A stretch of DNA of 64,000 nt from Fibrobacter sp. Its GTDB lineage: Bacteria > Fibrobacterota > Fibrobacteria > Fibrobacterales > Fibrobacteraceae. The notes below the pieces were generated by a model that saw only the letters and a program-made list of their open reading frames with translations, made no database searches and was not told the DNA's origin. Positions within the stretch are counted from its first letter, which is position 1. Each line of letters starts with the position of its first letter. This document shows positions 1 to 7,436 of this stretch, in pieces. Where the stretch lies: assembly GCA_024398875.1 (NCBI GenBank), contig JAKSIJ010000012.1, positions 1-64,000 on the forward strand, given 5' to 3'. Position numbers and translations under genes: made by a program.

Positions 1-66
1 GCAAAACCCGCCCTACGTCATTCACGGCCATGTCGGAAATTCAAAGCAAAACCCGCCCTACGTCAT
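1..66. repeat. 21-bp direct repeat
   Basis: A 21-base sequence beginning GCAAAACCCGCCCTACGTCA occurs at 1-21 and again exactly at 46-66. The second copy runs straight into the GTCATCGCG repeat element downstream of the first Rpn gene. Its function is unknown; it belongs to a repeat-rich end of the window. Confidence 0.8.
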
Positions 67-106
67 CGCGAAGGGCGCAGCCCTGTGGCGATCTCCTGTA
101 TGAAAA
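59..106. repeat. GTCATYGCRA-type intergenic repeat, copy 1
   Basis: This copy starts CGTCATCGCGAAGGGCGCAG and ends in TGTATGAAAA. A near-identical copy is at 1259-1306 and a more distant one at 3361-3404. All three lie next to a terminator. It resembles the common CGTCATTGCGA...GCAATCC class of bacterial intergenic repeats. Confidence 0.7.
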
Positions 107-126
107 ACGCCACCCCGAAAGGTGGC
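103..126 (-). terminator. Rho-independent terminator of the first Rpn gene
   Basis: Read on the minus strand, GCCACC-TTTCGG-GGTGGC forms a 6-bp perfect stem at 109-126, followed by G and five T. It lies 25 bases after the Rpn stop codon. A slightly mismatched copy ends the second Rpn gene. Confidence 0.8.
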
Positions 127-150
127 TTAATAGATGACGCTGGAGTAAAA

Positions 151-981
151 CTATTTTACAGCTAATTTTGCTTTAAGCTCCGCAATCTCTCGCGTTAATT
201 CGGCAAGAGCCTGGTCCTTCTCGGCGATGACTTTTTCGTTGCGCTTACGTTCCTTCTCTTCAGCTGCTGCTGCGGCAAGCTGGATTTCCTGTTCCCATGT
301 CATATAGCGCTCCTGTGTTAAGCCATCCGTTTTATACCACTCGACCTTGGAATCAATCTCCTTCGTCTCCACAGAGTCGGCGGCATTCGTCGCAAAATAC
401 TTCAGGTACTTCTTGAGGGGGTGAGTATCCGGAAGTTTCTTGTACTCTTTGAAAATATAATAATTCTTGAAGGTGCGGTCGTTCAAAGCAATGTTTTTAT
501 TTTCAACAGCAAAGTTCTGGAAACTGTATATGGGAAGTCCCGCCTTGAAAATATCGTCGGGGCAGATGAAAAGAACATACTGATCTTTGAGCCCACCATA
601 GAGGCAGCCTTTGCGCAGTTCGTTGACGTCGCGAATAGATTGATAGTATCGCGCCCGCTTCGGGAGTTCCTTGGTATCCACCACTTGCATCTCAATATCG
701 AAAGATCGGATAACCTCGCCATTTTCGTCAATCTGCTGTGTAAAAACGTCGTAGCGCACACTCTTTCCAAAGACGCTGACCTGCTCCGTCTTCTCCTGCT
801 CGGGGTCCCGCAGGTCGTAAATCTTGATGCCGAGGGCGGCCTCGATGAAGGGCTTCGCGATTTCCTTGTGGCTCATGACCAGCGGGAAGATAAACCTGTC
901 GGTGATGGACAGTTTTGAGAAGTCGATGGTCTTGACTTCGTTGGTGTTGTTCGTTTCGGTAGTAATTTTATTTTCGCTCAT
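151..981 (-). CDS. Rpn family recombination-promoting nuclease/putative transposase (276 aa)
   Basis: This is a member of the PD-(D/E)XK nuclease 'transposase' family (Rpn/YhgA type). Family members are DNA endonucleases that promote RecA-independent recombination. The core is visible as RYDV, then FDIEMQ (the E-x-Q of the nuclease fold), then LPKRARYYQS. The C-terminus is a charged coiled coil (EEKERKRNEKV to the end). I start it at the ATG at 981 (MSENK); the ATG at 993 (MDAIM) is possible. Further upstream codons would translate the conserved leader shared with the second Rpn gene. The N-terminal segment (VKTIDFSKLSITDRFIFPLVM) matches the usual family start, in which the protein is made against a 'fully developed locus' motif. 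The in vivo substrate is unknown. Confidence 0.85.
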   Translation of the reverse strand: MSENKITTETNNTNEVKTIDFSKLSITDRFIFPLVMSHKEIAKPFIEAALGIKIYDLRDPEQEKTEQVSVFGKSVRYDVFTQQIDENGEVIRSFDIEMQVVDTKELPKRARYYQSIRDVNELRKGCLYGGLKDQYVLFICPDDIFKAGLPIYSFQNFAVENKNIALNDRTFKNYYIFKEYKKLPDTHPLKKYLKYFATNAADSVETKEIDSKVEWYKTDGLTQERYMTWEQEIQLAAAAAEEKERKRNEKVIAEKDQALAELTREIAELKAKLAVK

Positions 982-994
982 AATTGCGTCCATA

Positions 995-1062
995 GGCGGC
1001 AGCGTGCCGCATCGGCAGACTCGAAATTGAGTCCACAACCTTATAGACGCTTTTTTAGGGCA
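995..1062 (-). promoter_or_regulatory. Conserved 5' leader of Rpn gene 1 with inverted repeat
   Basis: On the minus strand the segment contains AAAAAAGCGTCT, then GCCGATGCGGCA-CGC-TGCCGCC, whose GCGGCA/TGCCGC arms form a perfect stem. The same blocks in the same order and spacing occur before the second Rpn gene at 2162-2230, although the proteins are clearly diverged. An extra GGACTC/GAGTC stem is seen only here. It may be a regulatory leader or a cassette boundary. Confidence 0.6.
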
Positions 1063-1158
1063 AAATTCACACAGGAAAATGAAATTTTTTCTCAAGTTCT
1101 CTTTCCTTCGTCATTCTCGCGATGGCGAAAATCCAGAACTGCTAGATCCCCGATCGGG

Positions 1159-1246
1159 TCGGGGATGACGAGAGAGGGAAAACGTCGGGGATGACGAGAG
1201 AGGGAAAACGTCGGGGATGACGAAAAAAACAGGGGTCGGGGATGAC
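1159..1246. repeat. 26-bp tandem repeat (two full and two partial units)
   Basis: The unit starts TCGGGGATGACGAGAGAGGG and is 26 bases long. It is present exactly at 1159-1184 and 1185-1210, with partial units from 1211 and 1235. The stretch 982-1351 between the two Rpn genes holds only this array, the gene-1 leader, repeat copy 2 and the gene-2 terminator. Confidence 0.85.
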
Positions 1247-1258
1247 ACGCGAGAACGG

Positions 1259-1306
1259 ACGTCATCGCGAAGGGCGCAGTCCTGTGGCGATCTCTTGTAT
1301 GAAAAA
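1259..1306. repeat. GTCATYGCRA-type intergenic repeat, copy 2
   Basis: It is nearly identical to 59-106, with two substitutions in the first forty or so bases. It sits at the same place relative to its Rpn gene, immediately beyond the terminator. Confidence 0.75.
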
Positions 1307-1325
1307 CGCCACCCCGAAAGGCGGC
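1302..1325 (-). terminator. Terminator of the second Rpn gene
   Basis: This is the same hairpin and T-run as at 103-126, with one mismatch in the stem (GGCGGC against CC-A-CC pairing). It lies about 26 bases after the stop codon. Confidence 0.65.
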
Positions 1326-1351
1326 TTAATAGATGATACGCAGGAGTGCGC

Positions 1352-2146
1352 TTACAGCGCGAGGATTTCTTCCTTGGTGAGGCCCGTTTGCTTGGCAATG
1401 AGAGCCGGATCTACGCCTGCATCGCGGAAGTTCTTGGCAAGCTGCCGATTTTTCAAGTCCGCTCCTTCTGCACGACCTTCCTTTACGCCTTTCTTGTACC
1501 GAATGTTCAATTCCTGTTCAAGAGTCATGTAAGCCTTCCTTGTAATCGGGTCCTTGCGGTACTTCTCCACCAGTTCCTGAATCCTTTTCAACTTTTCGGA
1601 TTCGTGCTTCTGCGTAGCAAAATACTGCATGTACTCGCGGGTGGATTTATCCTCGATTTCACCGTACTTTCTAAAGATATAAAAATTTTTGTAGGTGAGG
1701 TCACCCATCAAAATATTCGGGTCCGATGTCTCACGATTCTCAAACCGATAAATTGCCTTTCCCTTTCCAAAAATATCCGTCGGACAAATAAACAAAATGT
1801 ACTGTTCACGAAGTTCGTCGTAGTCTACACCCTTGCCGAGAGCGTCCAAATCGCACATACTCTGATAGTAACGTGCGCGCTTGGGGAGTTCTCCCGTATT
1901 CTCCATCTGCATCTCCACGTCGAAATACCGAGCAGAGCCAGGTACATCGTCTTTTGCCACAACATCAAAGCGCACACTCTTATGGAACGGGTCCTCCTGG
2001 GTGGTTGCCTCGCCCACCACAGAAATCTTCTCAATTTGAATCTTCAGGACGCTTTGCAGAAAGTCTTTCGCTACGTCCTCGTTGCTGAACACCTTCGAAA
2101 ACATAAAGTTGTCGGTGATGTCCAAGTCTTCGTATCTTTTCATCAT
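1352..2146 (-). CDS. Rpn family recombination-promoting nuclease/putative transposase (264 aa)
   Basis: This is the second PD-(D/E)XK Rpn-family protein, homologous to the 151-981 product but clearly diverged. Shared blocks are DLDITDNFMFSKVF near the start, KSVRFDVVAKD then YFDVEMQ (nuclease core), and LPKRARYYQS. The C-terminus has the family-typical tail GVKEGRAEGADLK...AGVDPALIAKQTGLTKEEI. I place the start at MMKRYEDLD (ATG at 2146 or 2143). Reading further upstream translates the conserved hairpin leader. The gene has its own terminator and leader like its neighbour, so each looks like an independent cassette rather than part of an operon. Confidence 0.85.
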   Translation of the reverse strand: MMKRYEDLDITDNFMFSKVFSNEDVAKDFLQSVLKIQIEKISVVGEATTQEDPFHKSVRFDVVAKDDVPGSARYFDVEMQMENTGELPKRARYYQSMCDLDALGKGVDYDELREQYILFICPTDIFGKGKAIYRFENRETSDPNILMGDLTYKNFYIFRKYGEIEDKSTREYMQYFATQKHESEKLKRIQELVEKYRKDPITRKAYMTLEQELNIRYKKGVKEGRAEGADLKNRQLAKNFRDAGVDPALIAKQTGLTKEEILAL

Positions 2147-2161
2147 TTCATTTACCCTTTG

Positions 2162-2230
2162 GGCGGCAGCATGCCGCATCGGCGGGACAGAAATTCACCC
2201 CGCATATACTTAAGACGCTTTTTGGGGGCG
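2162..2230 (-). promoter_or_regulatory. Conserved 5' leader of Rpn gene 2 with inverted repeat
   Basis: On the minus strand it carries CCCCCAAAAAGCGTCTTAAG, then GCCGATGCGGCA-TGC-TGCCGCC, a perfect stem. The equivalent blocks are at 995-1062. The stem ends about 16 bases before the start codon. Confidence 0.6.
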
Positions 2231-2261
2231 AAATTTGCCTGCTTTTTGCCATTTTTCGCGA

Positions 2262-2319
2262 ATAATTATATTTTTATCCCGAAAAGACGCCGTGTGGCGC
2301 CTCTAATAGAGGTTTCTTT
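2262..2319 (+). promoter_or_regulatory. Promoter and short leader of ilvE
   Basis: An AT-rich TTATATTTTTAT box is followed by two small hairpins, GACGCC-GTGT-GGCG and CCTCTaatAGAGG, before the ATG at 2320. No ribosome-binding site stronger than GAGG (inside the second hairpin) is seen, so the hairpin could affect initiation. Confidence 0.4.
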
Positions 2320-3354
2320 ATGCAGATCGATACGAATAATGTGGATTGGAAGACCCTTCCTTTTGGTTACACCGACACGGACTACAACGTCCGCTGCTAC
2401 TATCACAACGGCAAGTGGGGTGAAATCGAGGTCTCTTCTGAGAATAACATCAACATCCACATGGCAGCCAGCTGCTTGCACTACGGCCAGGAAGGCTTCG
2501 AAGGCCTGAAGGCTTACACCGGCAAGGATGGCAAGGTCCGCATTTTCCGCGTGGAAGAAAACGCCCGCCGCATGCAGAACACTGCAAACCGCGTGCTCAT
2601 GGCTCCTCCTCCGGTAGAACTTTTCTCTGAGATGGCCCGCAAGGTGGTGAAGCTGAACAAGCGCTTCATTCCGCCCTATGGCTTTGGTGCCACCCTCTAC
2701 ATCCGTCCGCTCCTCATCGGTATGAGCCCGGAAGTGGGTGTGAAACCTTCTGACGATTATCTCCTTATCATGTTCGTTGTGCCCGTCGGTCCCTACTTCA
2801 AGGCCGGTTTCAAGCCTGTGGACATGATGATTAGCCGCAACTTCGACCGTGCTGCTCCTCAGGGCACGGGTACGGTGAAGGTGGGCGGCAACTATGCTGC
2901 AAGTCTTCTCTCTCTGAAGGAAGCCAAGGAAAAGGGCTATTCCAGCACCATCTATCTGGATGCCCGCGAAAAGAAGTACATCGACGAATGTGGCCCGGCC
3001 AACTTCTTCGGCATCAAGGGCAACACCTACGTTACTCCGCTTTCCGAATCCATTTTGCCTTCCATCACCAACAAGAGCCTCCAGCAGCTGGCGGAACATC
3101 TTGGCTACAAGGTGGAAAAGCGCCCGGTGCCTTTCGAGGAACTTGCTGAATTCTCTGAAACTGCCGAATGCGGTACTGCAGCTGTGATTACCCCGATTAA
3201 GAAGATTGTGGATCCTGTTGCTGGCAAGGAATTCACCTACGGCGACGGCGTGAATCCGGGTCCGGTTTGCACCAAGCTCTACGAAGCCTACACGGCAATC
3301 CAGTTCGGTGAAGCTCCCGATCCATTTGGTTGGACTGAGGTCGTCGATCTCTAA
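2320..3354 (+). CDS. ilvE: Branched-chain amino acid aminotransferase
   Basis: This is a fold-type IV PLP aminotransferase. It catalyses the last step of Leu, Ile and Val synthesis and the first step of their breakdown, with 2-oxoglutarate/glutamate as partner. At 344 residues it has the length of the larger BCAT class. The PLP lysine is K187 in the block GTVKVGGNYAASL, and IYLDAREKKYIDECGPANFF and the later ECGTAAVITP are typical. It stands alone on the plus strand, with a terminator 50 bases downstream. D-amino-acid aminotransferases share the fold but are shorter. Confidence 0.93.
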   Translation: MQIDTNNVDWKTLPFGYTDTDYNVRCYYHNGKWGEIEVSSENNINIHMAASCLHYGQEGFEGLKAYTGKDGKVRIFRVEENARRMQNTANRVLMAPPPVELFSEMARKVVKLNKRFIPPYGFGATLYIRPLLIGMSPEVGVKPSDDYLLIMFVVPVGPYFKAGFKPVDMMISRNFDRAAPQGTGTVKVGGNYAASLLSLKEAKEKGYSSTIYLDAREKKYIDECGPANFFGIKGNTYVTPLSESILPSITNKSLQQLAEHLGYKVEKRPVPFEELAEFSETAECGTAAVITPIKKIVDPVAGKEFTYGDGVNPGPVCTKLYEAYTAIQFGEAPDPFGWTEVVDL

Positions 3355-3360
3355 TTAGAA

Positions 3361-3404
3361 AACGTCATTGCAAGGCCTATAGGCTGCGGCAATCCGTGTT
3401 TGAA
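3361..3404. repeat. GTCATYGCRA-type intergenic repeat, copy 3 (diverged)
   Basis: It begins AACGTCATTGCAAGGCCTAT and ends GTTTGAAAAG. It shares CGTCAT-GC-A...GC...TGAAAA with copies 1 and 2 and is again placed next to a terminator. Confidence 0.5.
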
Positions 3405-3435
3405 AAGCTCGCGAGGAAATCGCGGGCTTCTTTTT
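3405..3435 (+). terminator. Terminator of ilvE
   Basis: AAGCTCGCGA-GGAAA-TCGCGGGCTT makes a long stem followed by CTTTTTG. Confidence 0.85.
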
Positions 3436-3491
3436 GTATTTAGAGCGATGAATGTCGCGGGCGAAAAATCGCGTTTTTTCTGCAGAAAATT

Positions 3492-5684
3492 TTAAGAAAG
3501 TCGTTCTGTAAGTCTGGTCCAGCGGCGCGTGCTGCGGCTGTTCCGCACAGCGGTGGCGAATGCGCCTGGGGCGGATAGAATCCACACGTGGCCTTTGGCG
3601 CGGGTGATGGCGGTGTAGAGCAGATTCCGCTGCAACATCACATAGTGGCTGCTGTCTAGAATCACGATGACGGCTGGGTATTCGCTGCCCTGGCTCTTGT
3701 GGATGGTGCAGGCGTAGGCGAGGGATAAGTCCTCGATTTCGTCTCCCTCGTAGTCCACGGTTTTATCTTCGTAGAAGACGGTAATTCGCTTGAGGTTGGC
3801 GTTTACTTTGTATATAATGCCCACATCGCCATTGAAAACGTTCTTTTCGTAGTTGTTGTGGATTTGCATGACCCGGTCCCCTTCGCTCCATTCCGTGCCG
3901 CAGATTTTATGACGGACGGTGGTGTGCGCCGCGGACATCGTGCCTGCCATGGTTGCGCGCCCGGCGTTTGTGGTGGGGTTGATGAGGTCCTGCAAAAATG
4001 TGTTCAACTCGAGAATTCCCAGAGGGCCCTTCCGCATGGGGCTCAGAATCTGCAGTTCCGTCTTGGGGTCGATCTGAATTTTCTGGCGAATGCCTTGGGC
4101 GAGTAGATTCTGAATCAAATCTCGGGCTTCTTCCGGCGTTTCGTAGGGCACAAAGTGGAAGTTCTTACCTTCCAGCGGTGCGGGGGAGATACCCTGATTG
4201 ATTTTGGCGGCCTTGTCTGCAATGTCGTTGTCGCCGGCCTGCCTAAAGATGTGCTGCAGCCGCGTGCTGGGGATGTTTTTACACCGGAGTAAATCGTTGA
4301 GCACGTTTCCGGGCCCAACACTGGGGAGCTGGTCCGCGTCGCCTATCAGAACGATGCGGGCCCGGTAGGGAACCGCATCAAGCAGGGCGTCCGCTAGCCA
4401 AGTATCCACCATGCTGAATTCGTCCACGATGAGGAGGTCACATTCCAGCTGGTTGGTGGCGTCACGCTGGAACTTGCCCGTTAGCGGGTCGACTTCCAGC
4501 AGGCGGTGGATGGTTCTCGCCTCATTGTCGCAGAGGCTTCCCATGCGCTTGGCGGCACGGCCTGTGGGGGCTGCCAGCATGATTCGCTCTCCCATCTTTT
4601 GCGCCAGATGGATGATGCCTTTGAGGATGGTGGTCTTTCCGGTGCCCGGACCTCCGGTGATGATGGAGATGCGGTAGGCGATGGCCATCTGGATGGCTTG
4701 CCGCTGGATGGGGTCGAAGGCAAAGCGGTGCTCCCGCTCCCAGTCCATCAGTTCGTGCTCGAAGCCTTCGGTAGGGAGGGCGTTCTGCTGCAGTCGAGAG
4801 AGCAGGTTGTCGGCGATGCGCTGTTCCGCATTAAAGAGTCGCGGGTAAAAACAGTCCTCGTTCACGCGCTTGATGCGCCCGCATTTGCAAAGTCCCTCAA
4901 AGCGTTCCTGCAGGCAGTTTACCGCATCGTCATCTTCCAGAACAATCCGCAGGTTTTTGCAGGTCCGTTCCAGCAGGGCGTTTTGCGGCAGGAATGTGTG
5001 GCCGTCGCTTTGGGAGGCCTCTTGCAGGGTGTAGAGGATGGCTGCCTCAAACCGCAACGGGCTATCCTTCGGGAACCCCACTTTCTGGGCGATTTCGTCC
5101 GCCTTCAGGAATCCGATTCCCCAGACCTCTTCGCAGAGCATGTAGGGGTTCTCGGTAATCTTCTCGATGGTGGCCTGCCCGAACTTGGTCCAGAGCCGCC
5201 TTGCCACACTGCCTACAATCTCGTGATTGTAGAGGAACATCATGGTTTCGCGGCTATGGCGGGCCTCTTGCCAGCGGGCGAGGAAAACTTCCACCTTCTT
5301 CGGTGTGAGTCCCTTGATTTTTGTTTTGCGGAACAGTTCCGGATGGTTGTCCAGAACGTCCAGCGTATCTTCGCCGAAAATCTTCACGATGTTCTCGGCG
5401 GTTTTCTGCCCTACGCCCGGGAACTGACCGCTGGCCAGATATTCGGTAATGCTGCCCGAATCGTCGGTGAGGTACGCGAAACTGGTGGCCTGAAATTGTT
5501 CCCCGAATTTCGGGTGCCGGCCCCATTCCCCTTCCACCTTGATGTTTTCCCCGGGTTCCAGGTTGGGGAAGGTGCCAGTGACCACCACCACCTTTTTGGA
5601 GGCACTATCCGTCAACCGCAGCACGGTGAAACCGTTTTGTGGGCTGTGGAAGGTGACGCTTTTGATGGTTCCGGTGAGAGTCAT
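3492..5684 (-). CDS. recD2: ATP-dependent RecD2-like DNA helicase
   Basis: This is a superfamily 1B 5'-3' DNA helicase of the RecD2 type, 730 residues, the usual length for RecD2 outside RecBCD. The N-terminal OB-like segment (MTLTGTIKSVTFHSPQNGFTVL) and the helix-hairpin-helix region (QFPGVGQKTAENIVKIFG) precede the motor. Walker A is ITGGPGTGKTT near residue 340, and Walker B is LLIVDEFSMVD. Late motifs are ACTIHKSQGSEYP and LLYTAITRAKGHVWI. It probably works in repair of stalled or broken DNA; no recB or recC is nearby. It is transcribed alone, convergent to ilvE. Confidence 0.9.
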   Translation of the reverse strand: MTLTGTIKSVTFHSPQNGFTVLRLTDSASKKVVVVTGTFPNLEPGENIKVEGEWGRHPKFGEQFQATSFAYLTDDSGSITEYLASGQFPGVGQKTAENIVKIFGEDTLDVLDNHPELFRKTKIKGLTPKKVEVFLARWQEARHSRETMMFLYNHEIVGSVARRLWTKFGQATIEKITENPYMLCEEVWGIGFLKADEIAQKVGFPKDSPLRFEAAILYTLQEASQSDGHTFLPQNALLERTCKNLRIVLEDDDAVNCLQERFEGLCKCGRIKRVNEDCFYPRLFNAEQRIADNLLSRLQQNALPTEGFEHELMDWEREHRFAFDPIQRQAIQMAIAYRISIITGGPGTGKTTILKGIIHLAQKMGERIMLAAPTGRAAKRMGSLCDNEARTIHRLLEVDPLTGKFQRDATNQLECDLLIVDEFSMVDTWLADALLDAVPYRARIVLIGDADQLPSVGPGNVLNDLLRCKNIPSTRLQHIFRQAGDNDIADKAAKINQGISPAPLEGKNFHFVPYETPEEARDLIQNLLAQGIRQKIQIDPKTELQILSPMRKGPLGILELNTFLQDLINPTTNAGRATMAGTMSAAHTTVRHKICGTEWSEGDRVMQIHNNYEKNVFNGDVGIIYKVNANLKRITVFYEDKTVDYEGDEIEDLSLAYACTIHKSQGSEYPAVIVILDSSHYVMLQRNLLYTAITRAKGHVWILSAPGAFATAVRNSRSTRRWTRLTERLS

Positions 5685-5762
5685 GGGGCGGGAGGTTTAA
5701 ATCGAAATGGGCGAGGTTTTAATCAAGCAGCGCGAGGTAAATGTCGCGGTTGAGGGCATGGG

Positions 5763-5794
5763 GCAAAAAAAGCGGAGTGCTTTGGACACTCCGC
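5763..5794 (-). terminator. Terminator of the COX24-like small gene
   Basis: On the minus strand GCGGAGTG-TCCAAAG-CACTCCGC is a perfect 8-bp stem followed by seven T. It lies about 48 bases after the small gene's stop and before recD2. Confidence 0.9.
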
Positions 5795-5841
5795 ATTTAG
5801 GAAAATTTTCCAGGAAAATCACAAGAAAATGCTAACGGTGA

Positions 5842-5937
5842 TTAGCGAAGTTTCTTTTTGTGACGGTCACGACGACGGCGTTTTTTACGCTTGTGAGTCG
5901 CAATCTTCCTGCGCTTTCTTTTCTTTCCGCAAGGCAT
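5842..5937 (-). CDS. AURKAIP1/COX24-domain small basic protein (31 aa)
   Basis: The 31-residue product begins MPCGKKRKRRKIATHKRKKR and is almost entirely Arg and Lys. It matches the bacterial AURKAIP1/COX24 domain family, related to mitochondrial small-subunit protein mS38 and found in Bacteroidota and relatives. A ribosome-associated role is inferred from the family and composition. The frame gives a clean stop at 5842-5844, and a strong terminator follows, which supports a real monocistronic gene. An overlapping ATG at 5943 in another frame gives no such protein. Confidence 0.85.
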   Translation of the reverse strand: MPCGKKRKRRKIATHKRKKRRRRDRHKKKLR

Positions 5938-6146
5938 TCTGCATTCTCCGTTAAAGGTTGAACTTCAATTTTGTGGCAACAAATAGAGCAAATTTTGCCC
6001 ATTTTGTCAAGTTATAGACCTTGGACTTGGGTGAGAAGTCGGCGATGCTGGTTCCCTCTGTGAACGAAAAAATTCGTGATTTTTAGCCGTTTTATCCAAT
6101 TTTCTTGTATTTTAATGCCGTAACAATTTAAACATAAGGATTATTT

Positions 6147-7322
6147 ATGGAATCTTTCAACTTTTACAGCCCGACGGAGTTCGTTTTTGGTAAGGATCGT
6201 GAACTGGAATGTGGTGCTTTGGTGAAAAAGTACGGCGGTACCAAGGTGCTGATTCACTATGGTAGCCAGTCGGCAGTGAAGAACGGGCTCATTACCCGGG
6301 TGAAGGATTCCCTTGCCAAGGCTGGTGTCCCCTGCGTGGAACTGGGTGGCGTGCAGCCCAACCCCAAGGATACCAAGATTTATGAAGGCATCAACCTGGT
6401 AAAGAAGGAAGGTGTGGATTTTATTTTGGCAGTGGGTGGCGGTTCTACCATCGATAGTTCCAAGGCCATTGCCGTGGGTAGCCTTTATGACGGCGATTTC
6501 TGGGACTTCTATTGCCGCAAGGCAGAAATCAAGCGTGCGCTCCCGGTGGGCGTGATTTTGACCATTGCGGCTGCAGGTTCCGAGGGCAGTGGTGCCTCCG
6601 TGGTGACCAAGGTGGAAGGTGGTCTCAAGCGCGATATTGGAACGGACCTGGTGCGCCCCCGTTTCGCGATTGAAAATCCGGCTCTTACCTGCACGCTTCC
6701 GCCTTACCAAACGGCTTGCGGCATCACAGATATCATGGCCCACACTTTTGAACGCTATTTCACGAATACGCCGGAAGTGGAAGTGGGCGACCGCCTTTGC
6801 GAAGCCATCCTCCTCACCATGATTAAGGAAGGCCCGCGGGTGATTGCAGATCCCAACAACTACGAGGCGCGCGCGAACATCATGTGGGCAGGAACTGTGT
6901 GCCATAACGATATCATTGGTTGCGGCCGCAGTCAGGACTGGAACAGCCACGCCATCGAACATGAACTTTCCGGCCTGTACGACTGCGCTCATGGTGCAGG
7001 CCTTGCGGTAATTATGCCTGCCTGGATGGAATACGTGATGCATCATAACGTGATGCGTTTTGCTCAGGTGGCTACACGTGTATGGGGTTGCCAGATGAAC
7101 TTCGAAAATCCCGAAGTGACCGCTCGCGCGGGCATCACTTGCTTCCGCAAATTCCTCAAGAGCATCGGCATGCCCATCAACTTTGCAGAACTTGGCGCGA
7201 AGGAAGAAGACATCCCCACGCTGGTGGATAAGCTGAATCCGGGCGAAGGCTGGGGCTTTTTGCCGCTGAAGCGTGCAGATGTGACGGCAATCTATGAGAT
7301 TGCGGCCCACGCCACGCTGTAA
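6147..7322 (+). CDS. Iron-containing alcohol dehydrogenase (butanol-dehydrogenase type)
   Basis: This is a group III metal-dependent alcohol dehydrogenase (Fe-ADH, BDH/YqhD-like), 391 residues. It would reduce aldehydes or oxidise alcohols with NAD(P)(H) in the cytoplasm. The nucleotide-binding block is AVGGGSTIDSSKAIAVG. Metal ligands lie in DIMAHTFERYF and in the block HAIEHELSGLYDCAHGAGLA. The start follows an AAGGATT ribosome site and a promoter-like TTGTATTTTAAT. The exact substrate cannot be told from sequence; a fermentation or aldehyde-detoxification role is likely. Confidence 0.88.
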   Translation: MESFNFYSPTEFVFGKDRELECGALVKKYGGTKVLIHYGSQSAVKNGLITRVKDSLAKAGVPCVELGGVQPNPKDTKIYEGINLVKKEGVDFILAVGGGSTIDSSKAIAVGSLYDGDFWDFYCRKAEIKRALPVGVILTIAAAGSEGSGASVVTKVEGGLKRDIGTDLVRPRFAIENPALTCTLPPYQTACGITDIMAHTFERYFTNTPEVEVGDRLCEAILLTMIKEGPRVIADPNNYEARANIMWAGTVCHNDIIGCGRSQDWNSHAIEHELSGLYDCAHGAGLAVIMPAWMEYVMHHNVMRFAQVATRVWGCQMNFENPEVTARAGITCFRKFLKSIGMPINFAELGAKEEDIPTLVDKLNPGEGWGFLPLKRADVTAIYEIAAHATL

Positions 7323-7398
7323 ACATTGTATGGCTCCATTGTCGGGGCTGTTCGTCGTGCGCGTTTTCCGCTATTTGTTTTATTAAAGTAAATTTAAT

Positions 7399-7428
7399 CC
7401 CGTAGGTTCTCGCCTGCGGGATTTTTTG
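7399..7428 (+). terminator. Terminator-like hairpin abutting the GH44-like gene's ribosome site
   Basis: CCCGTAGG-TTCTCG-CCTGCGGG (8 bp with one G-T pair) is followed by ATTTTTT, and the ribosome site GGAG begins at once at 7428. It may end the alcohol dehydrogenase transcript, or act as an attenuator for the next gene, since promoter-like TATTAAAG/TTTAAT sequence precedes it. Confidence 0.75.
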
Positions 7429-7436
7429 GAGTGTTT

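Noticed and set aside
1-1246. Possible CRISPR array among the short repeats at the left end
   Set aside because: Units are adjacent without unique spacers, and no cas gene is present.
1346-2509. Plus-strand open frame of 387 codons across the second Rpn gene
   Set aside because: It is antisense to the Rpn gene and runs into the ilvE start region.
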